Program-made: the position numbers and the translations under genes
Shown: piece after piece, positions 61,416 through 64,000 of the stretch
Numbering within the stretch: position 1 is the stretch's first letter
Layout of the letters: each line of letters begins with the position of its first letter
The notes under the pieces: generated by a model
What the model saw: only the letters and a program-made list of their open reading frames with translations
Database searches by the model: none
What the model was told of the DNA's origin: nothing
Assembly: GCA_023429375.1 (NCBI GenBank)
Contig: JAEYVY010000007.1
Coordinates: 434,001 to 498,000, forward strand
From: Bacteroidota bacterium
GTDB taxonomy: Bacteria; Bacteroidota; Bacteroidia; Bacteroidales; Tannerellaceae
DNA length: 64,000 nt
Direction of reading: 5' to 3'

Positions 61416-62435
61416 TCAATTAGATTTGCTCATTAATCGATCAGCTTTTTTTGCTTGATTAACATCTAAAGCCACATCCCATAATGCCACTTCTGCTACA
61501 TCCATTAAGCCATCATCACCGTCGTTGTCACCGAACAGAATAAATAGCGGGGTCATACAAAAACGTGAATTATCTCTAGGCAAGTCTTCTTTCATCATTT
61601 CTGTCTTAGAGAATATTTCAGTACCATCGATAAAGTATTTCACCCATCCGTTTTCGCCCATTTTAAAAGAGGCGATTAGGCGTTGCCATTGTCCCGGTTT
61701 AATTACAACATCGTCTGAATATCCCGGACTTCCAACTCCAACTTTACCTGATTTGTTGATAAATACGTCTGCATCCCGCTTATTGGTTGGGTCCATTTGA
61801 AGGAATGTATACCAAGTATTTAAAGCATCTACTTTAAAATCAATTGCTACGGTATATTCATTTACTGTTAACTCACCGTTTTTCGGTTGAATTCCATGAT
61901 CAACAAGGAAATAATATCCTTTTTTAATACGCACAGCCATGTTACCTTCTTTATATTGCGGTCCGCTCACTGATACAAAATCAGCTAAAGAAGGATTCTC
62001 ATTATTCGCTCCAATTTGCAGGTCATTACCCACACTCGCTTTTAAGATATTGCTTGCGTCATCAAACAACCATGAACCCACTTTTGCAGGTACAACAATT
62101 GGGTCTGTAACTACAATGTGAACTTTCTTCGTTAGTTGACCATTGTAAGTAATTGTAATATCCGCTTCACCTTCTTCAACACCCGTTACAACACCGAACT
62201 GGGTAACAGTTGCAATTCCCTCATCAGACGATGTCCATTCAAAAGCCGATGAAGCAACATTATTTGAAGGAAGGCCATTAACTGTTATCAGTTCTTTATT
62301 ACCGATAAGCATGTGAATGTTTTCTTTGTCTACAGTGAAATTATCAACGTTGTTATCATCGTCATTACAACTTACGAATTGTAAAGCTGTCAGCGATAAA
62401 GCAGTAATGTATATGAATAACTTATTTATTTTCAT
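61416..62435 (-). CDS. Surface lipoprotein with Ig-like and LamG domains
   Basis: 339 residues with a lipoprotein signal (lipobox LQFVSC, Cys23). The region about residues 35-110 is a Big_2-type immunoglobulin-like fold (FEWTSSDEGIATVTQFGVV); residues about 120-335 form a LamG/concanavalin-like domain (EYTVAIDFKVDALNTWYTFLQ, VKYFIDGTEIF, DVAEVALWDVALDVNQA). Located 26 bases after a SusD gene, it is probably a SusE/F-like glycan-binding surface protein of a polysaccharide utilisation locus. Substrate unknown. Confidence 0.82.
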   Translation of the reverse strand: MKINKLFIYITALSLTALQFVSCNDDDNNVDNFTVDKENIHMLIGNKELITVNGLPSNNVASSAFEWTSSDEGIATVTQFGVVTGVEEGEADITITYNGQLTKKVHIVVTDPIVVPAKVGSWLFDDASNILKASVGNDLQIGANNENPSLADFVSVSGPQYKEGNMAVRIKKGYYFLVDHGIQPKNGELTVNEYTVAIDFKVDALNTWYTFLQMDPTNKRDADVFINKSGKVGVGSPGYSDDVVIKPGQWQRLIASFKMGENGWVKYFIDGTEIFSKTEMMKEDLPRDNSRFCMTPLFILFGDNDGDDGLMDVAEVALWDVALDVNQAKKADRLMSKSN

Positions 62436-62461
62436 AATCTTTATTCGTTAGTATAATAGTA

Positions 62462-64000
62462 TTAATAACCTATGTTTTGCTTTACATTCTCAGATTTATC
62501 AATTACTTCTTGAGGGATAGGGAACACATGATGTACGTTTGGATTGTACGAACGTGCAGGCCAAATCTGTATTTTTCCTGAAGGATCGAAGGTATATACT
62601 GTTTCTTTAACAACATTCCCGTTTGCATCTAATACAGGTTCACCTTTATCATTAAGTTTGTCAACTTCTTTAGCAATGACTCTTGGTTCATATCCATGAA
62701 GAGGTTTGCTGTAGACTTCTTGAGCATCTCCCCAACGAACTAAGTCTAAATGACGGCTAGGTAAGAATTCGTATGCCAATTCCAAACGACGTTGTTTTTT
62801 CAATTCAGCCATCGATCCATCGTTTTCAAAGCTAAGTCCAGCACGTTCACGAATTTGACCAAGAAGGCCTTTTGGACTATCACAATTAGGCACAGAAGTG
62901 TTAGATCCTTTTCCTCCTTGAATCATTGCTTCAGCTTTCATTAACAGGATATCTGCATAACGCATAACGCATTGTCCTAACGCATTTGTCTGGTTGTCGC
63001 CATTTGGGTTAACTGTTTTTCCAAGGCAATCTTCAGGAGCGAAGACAGACATGAATTTACGGAAAGTAAGGCCAGAAGTACTTGAAATAGATGAAGCATC
63101 AGCTTTTCCGTCTTTCATACCGAAATGAATGTCTTTTCCGATAAACATGATGTGCTGTCCAGGAACCAGAATAGTTGCATCACGTCTAATATCGCTTGGA
63201 CTATATGCTTCATACAATTCAGCAGTTGGTTGGAAATAGCCCCATGTATTATACAATCCGTATCCATCTTTTTGGAAACCCATACCGTGGAACTTCGGAC
63301 CATCTGTTGCATTACCTAAAATTGAATAAATATATTCTGAGCTAAAGTTATTCTCAATTGTGAATAATTTGTTGAAATCAGGATATAATGCACGTTTGTC
63401 AGCACCTGTCAGATTGATGATTTTGTCACACATTTCAATGACAACGTCATAATACTTATTATCATATTGAGCGGCATAAAGCGCTGCACGTGCAGCGAAT
63501 GCCCAAGCAGCAGTTTTATAAGGACGCCCATAATCCGTTGGAGCTAAATCTGTCCAAGAAGGTAAAAGATCAGCTGCTTTACGCATGTCATCAATGATCA
63601 TATCGTAATTGTCAAGTACAGAAGCTGGACGAGGAAGTGCATTAATTTCATCAGAACTCATCCCTTCAACAACGATAGGGATACCTCCATTTACGCCATT
63701 ATCACCAAACCAAGGAGCAAGCCACAAATAAGAATATCCTCTAAAGAAGTAAGCTTGTCCCATAGCAAAATCTGCAAACTTCTTTGTTAATATCCCTTCT
63801 TTCATGTTTGGAACATTATAAAGAATGTCGTTCGCTTTTGCTATTGCATGATACATCTCATTATACATTTCACTGATGTAACCAACATCAGTACCCATTT
63901 GGAAGTCTTTTATACGGTCTGCGGTTGAATTTGTACGACCTGTAACCATATCATCACTACAGTTTTCGAACCACATATGTCCACGACCCCCTACTTCTTC
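62462..64000 (-). CDS. SusD/RagB-like nutrient-binding lipoprotein, cut by right edge
   Basis: Open to the window end, so the N-terminus and lipoprotein signal lie outside; the visible part starts EEVGGRGHMWFENCSDD. TPR-like helices and the SusD core are recognisable: MYHAIAKANDILYN, FADFAMGQAYFFRGYSYL, and the C-terminal LLGQIRERAGLS, LAYEFLPSRHLDLVRWG and NPNVHHVFPIPQEVID. It binds glycans at the outer surface together with a SusC-type TonB receptor, expected just beyond the right edge. Confidence 0.92.
   Translation of the reverse strand, partial: EEVGGRGHMWFENCSDDMVTGRTNSTADRIKDFQMGTDVGYISEMYNEMYHAIAKANDILYNVPNMKEGILTKKFADFAMGQAYFFRGYSYLWLAPWFGDNGVNGGIPIVVEGMSSDEINALPRPASVLDNYDMIIDDMRKAADLLPSWTDLAPTDYGRPYKTAAWAFAARAALYAAQYDNKYYDVVIEMCDKIINLTGADKRALYPDFNKLFTIENNFSSEYIYSILGNATDGPKFHGMGFQKDGYGLYNTWGYFQPTAELYEAYSPSDIRRDATILVPGQHIMFIGKDIHFGMKDGKADASSISSTSGLTFRKFMSVFAPEDCLGKTVNPNGDNQTNALGQCVMRYADILLMKAEAMIQGGKGSNTSVPNCDSPKGLLGQIRERAGLSFENDGSMAELKKQRRLELAYEFLPSRHLDLVRWGDAQEVYSKPLHGYEPRVIAKEVDKLNDKGEPVLDANGNVVKETVYTFDPSGKIQIWPARSYNPNVHHVFPIPQEVIDKSENVKQNIGY

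Overview
The window is a piece of a Bacteroidales chromosome, most like a Parabacteroides-type gut or oral anaerobe. Supporting signs are the phylum's TAnnTTTG -7 promoter element in front of many genes, few Shine-Dalgarno sites, a giant SprA/Sov outer-membrane protein (type IX secretion), an N-succinylornithine carbamoyltransferase typical of Bacteroides, a SusD-like nutrient-binding lipoprotein, and the anaerobic ribonucleotide reductase nrdDG. The genus is an inference; no 16S gene is present.

Left third (1-28 kb): dxs (isoprenoids), trkA-trkH (potassium uptake), ruvA, sprA, a zinc-type ABC binding protein and ATPase with no permease beside them, a small membrane protein, an SDR epimerase, two head-GIN (DUF2807) exported proteins, a YbaK-type deacylase, a membrane-anchored LytTR regulator, an alpha/beta hydrolase, an exported protein whose C-terminus resembles a type IX sorting domain, uvrA, and an AsmA/DUF748-like envelope protein.

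Centre (28-43 kb): the translation and transcription core: rpsU, a XerC/D recombinase continuous in frame with hpf, tRNA-Thr(TGT)-Tyr(GTA)-Gly(TCC)-Thr(GGT), tuf, tRNA-Trp, secE, nusG, rplK, rplA, rplJ, rplL, rpoB, rpoC. It ends at a strong terminator followed by a small DUF3467 protein.

43-50.6 kb: a minus-strand cluster of XRE-cupin regulator, acyl-CoA synthetase, proB, proA and N-succinylornithine carbamoyltransferase, then on the plus strand a DivIC/FtsB-like septum protein, a membrane protein and a DUF5715 lipoprotein.

50.7-55.5 kb is the accessory part: a truncated tyrosine recombinase, three 33-bp tandem repeats before an AAA/DUF4143 ATPase, a truncated IS3-type transposase, a fragment resembling the 3' end of tmRNA (possible attachment-site scar), a deacetylase-LamG exported protein, and an orphan SUFU-domain protein.

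55.6-64 kb: thioredoxin, argS, and nrdD-nrdG under a cobalamin riboswitch. nrdG runs antisense into the 3' end of argS. Next come a decayed stretch holding the C-terminal remnant of an oxidoreductase, a LamG surface lipoprotein, and a SusD homologue cut by the window edge (start of a polysaccharide utilisation locus).

I found no CRISPR array and no intact mobile element. The most unusual points are the XerC-HPF continuous reading frame with an internal Shine-Dalgarno, the tmRNA-like scar, the 33-bp promoter-bearing repeats, the nrdG/argS antisense overlap, and a long AT-rich repeat shared by two intergenic regions 28 kb apart.
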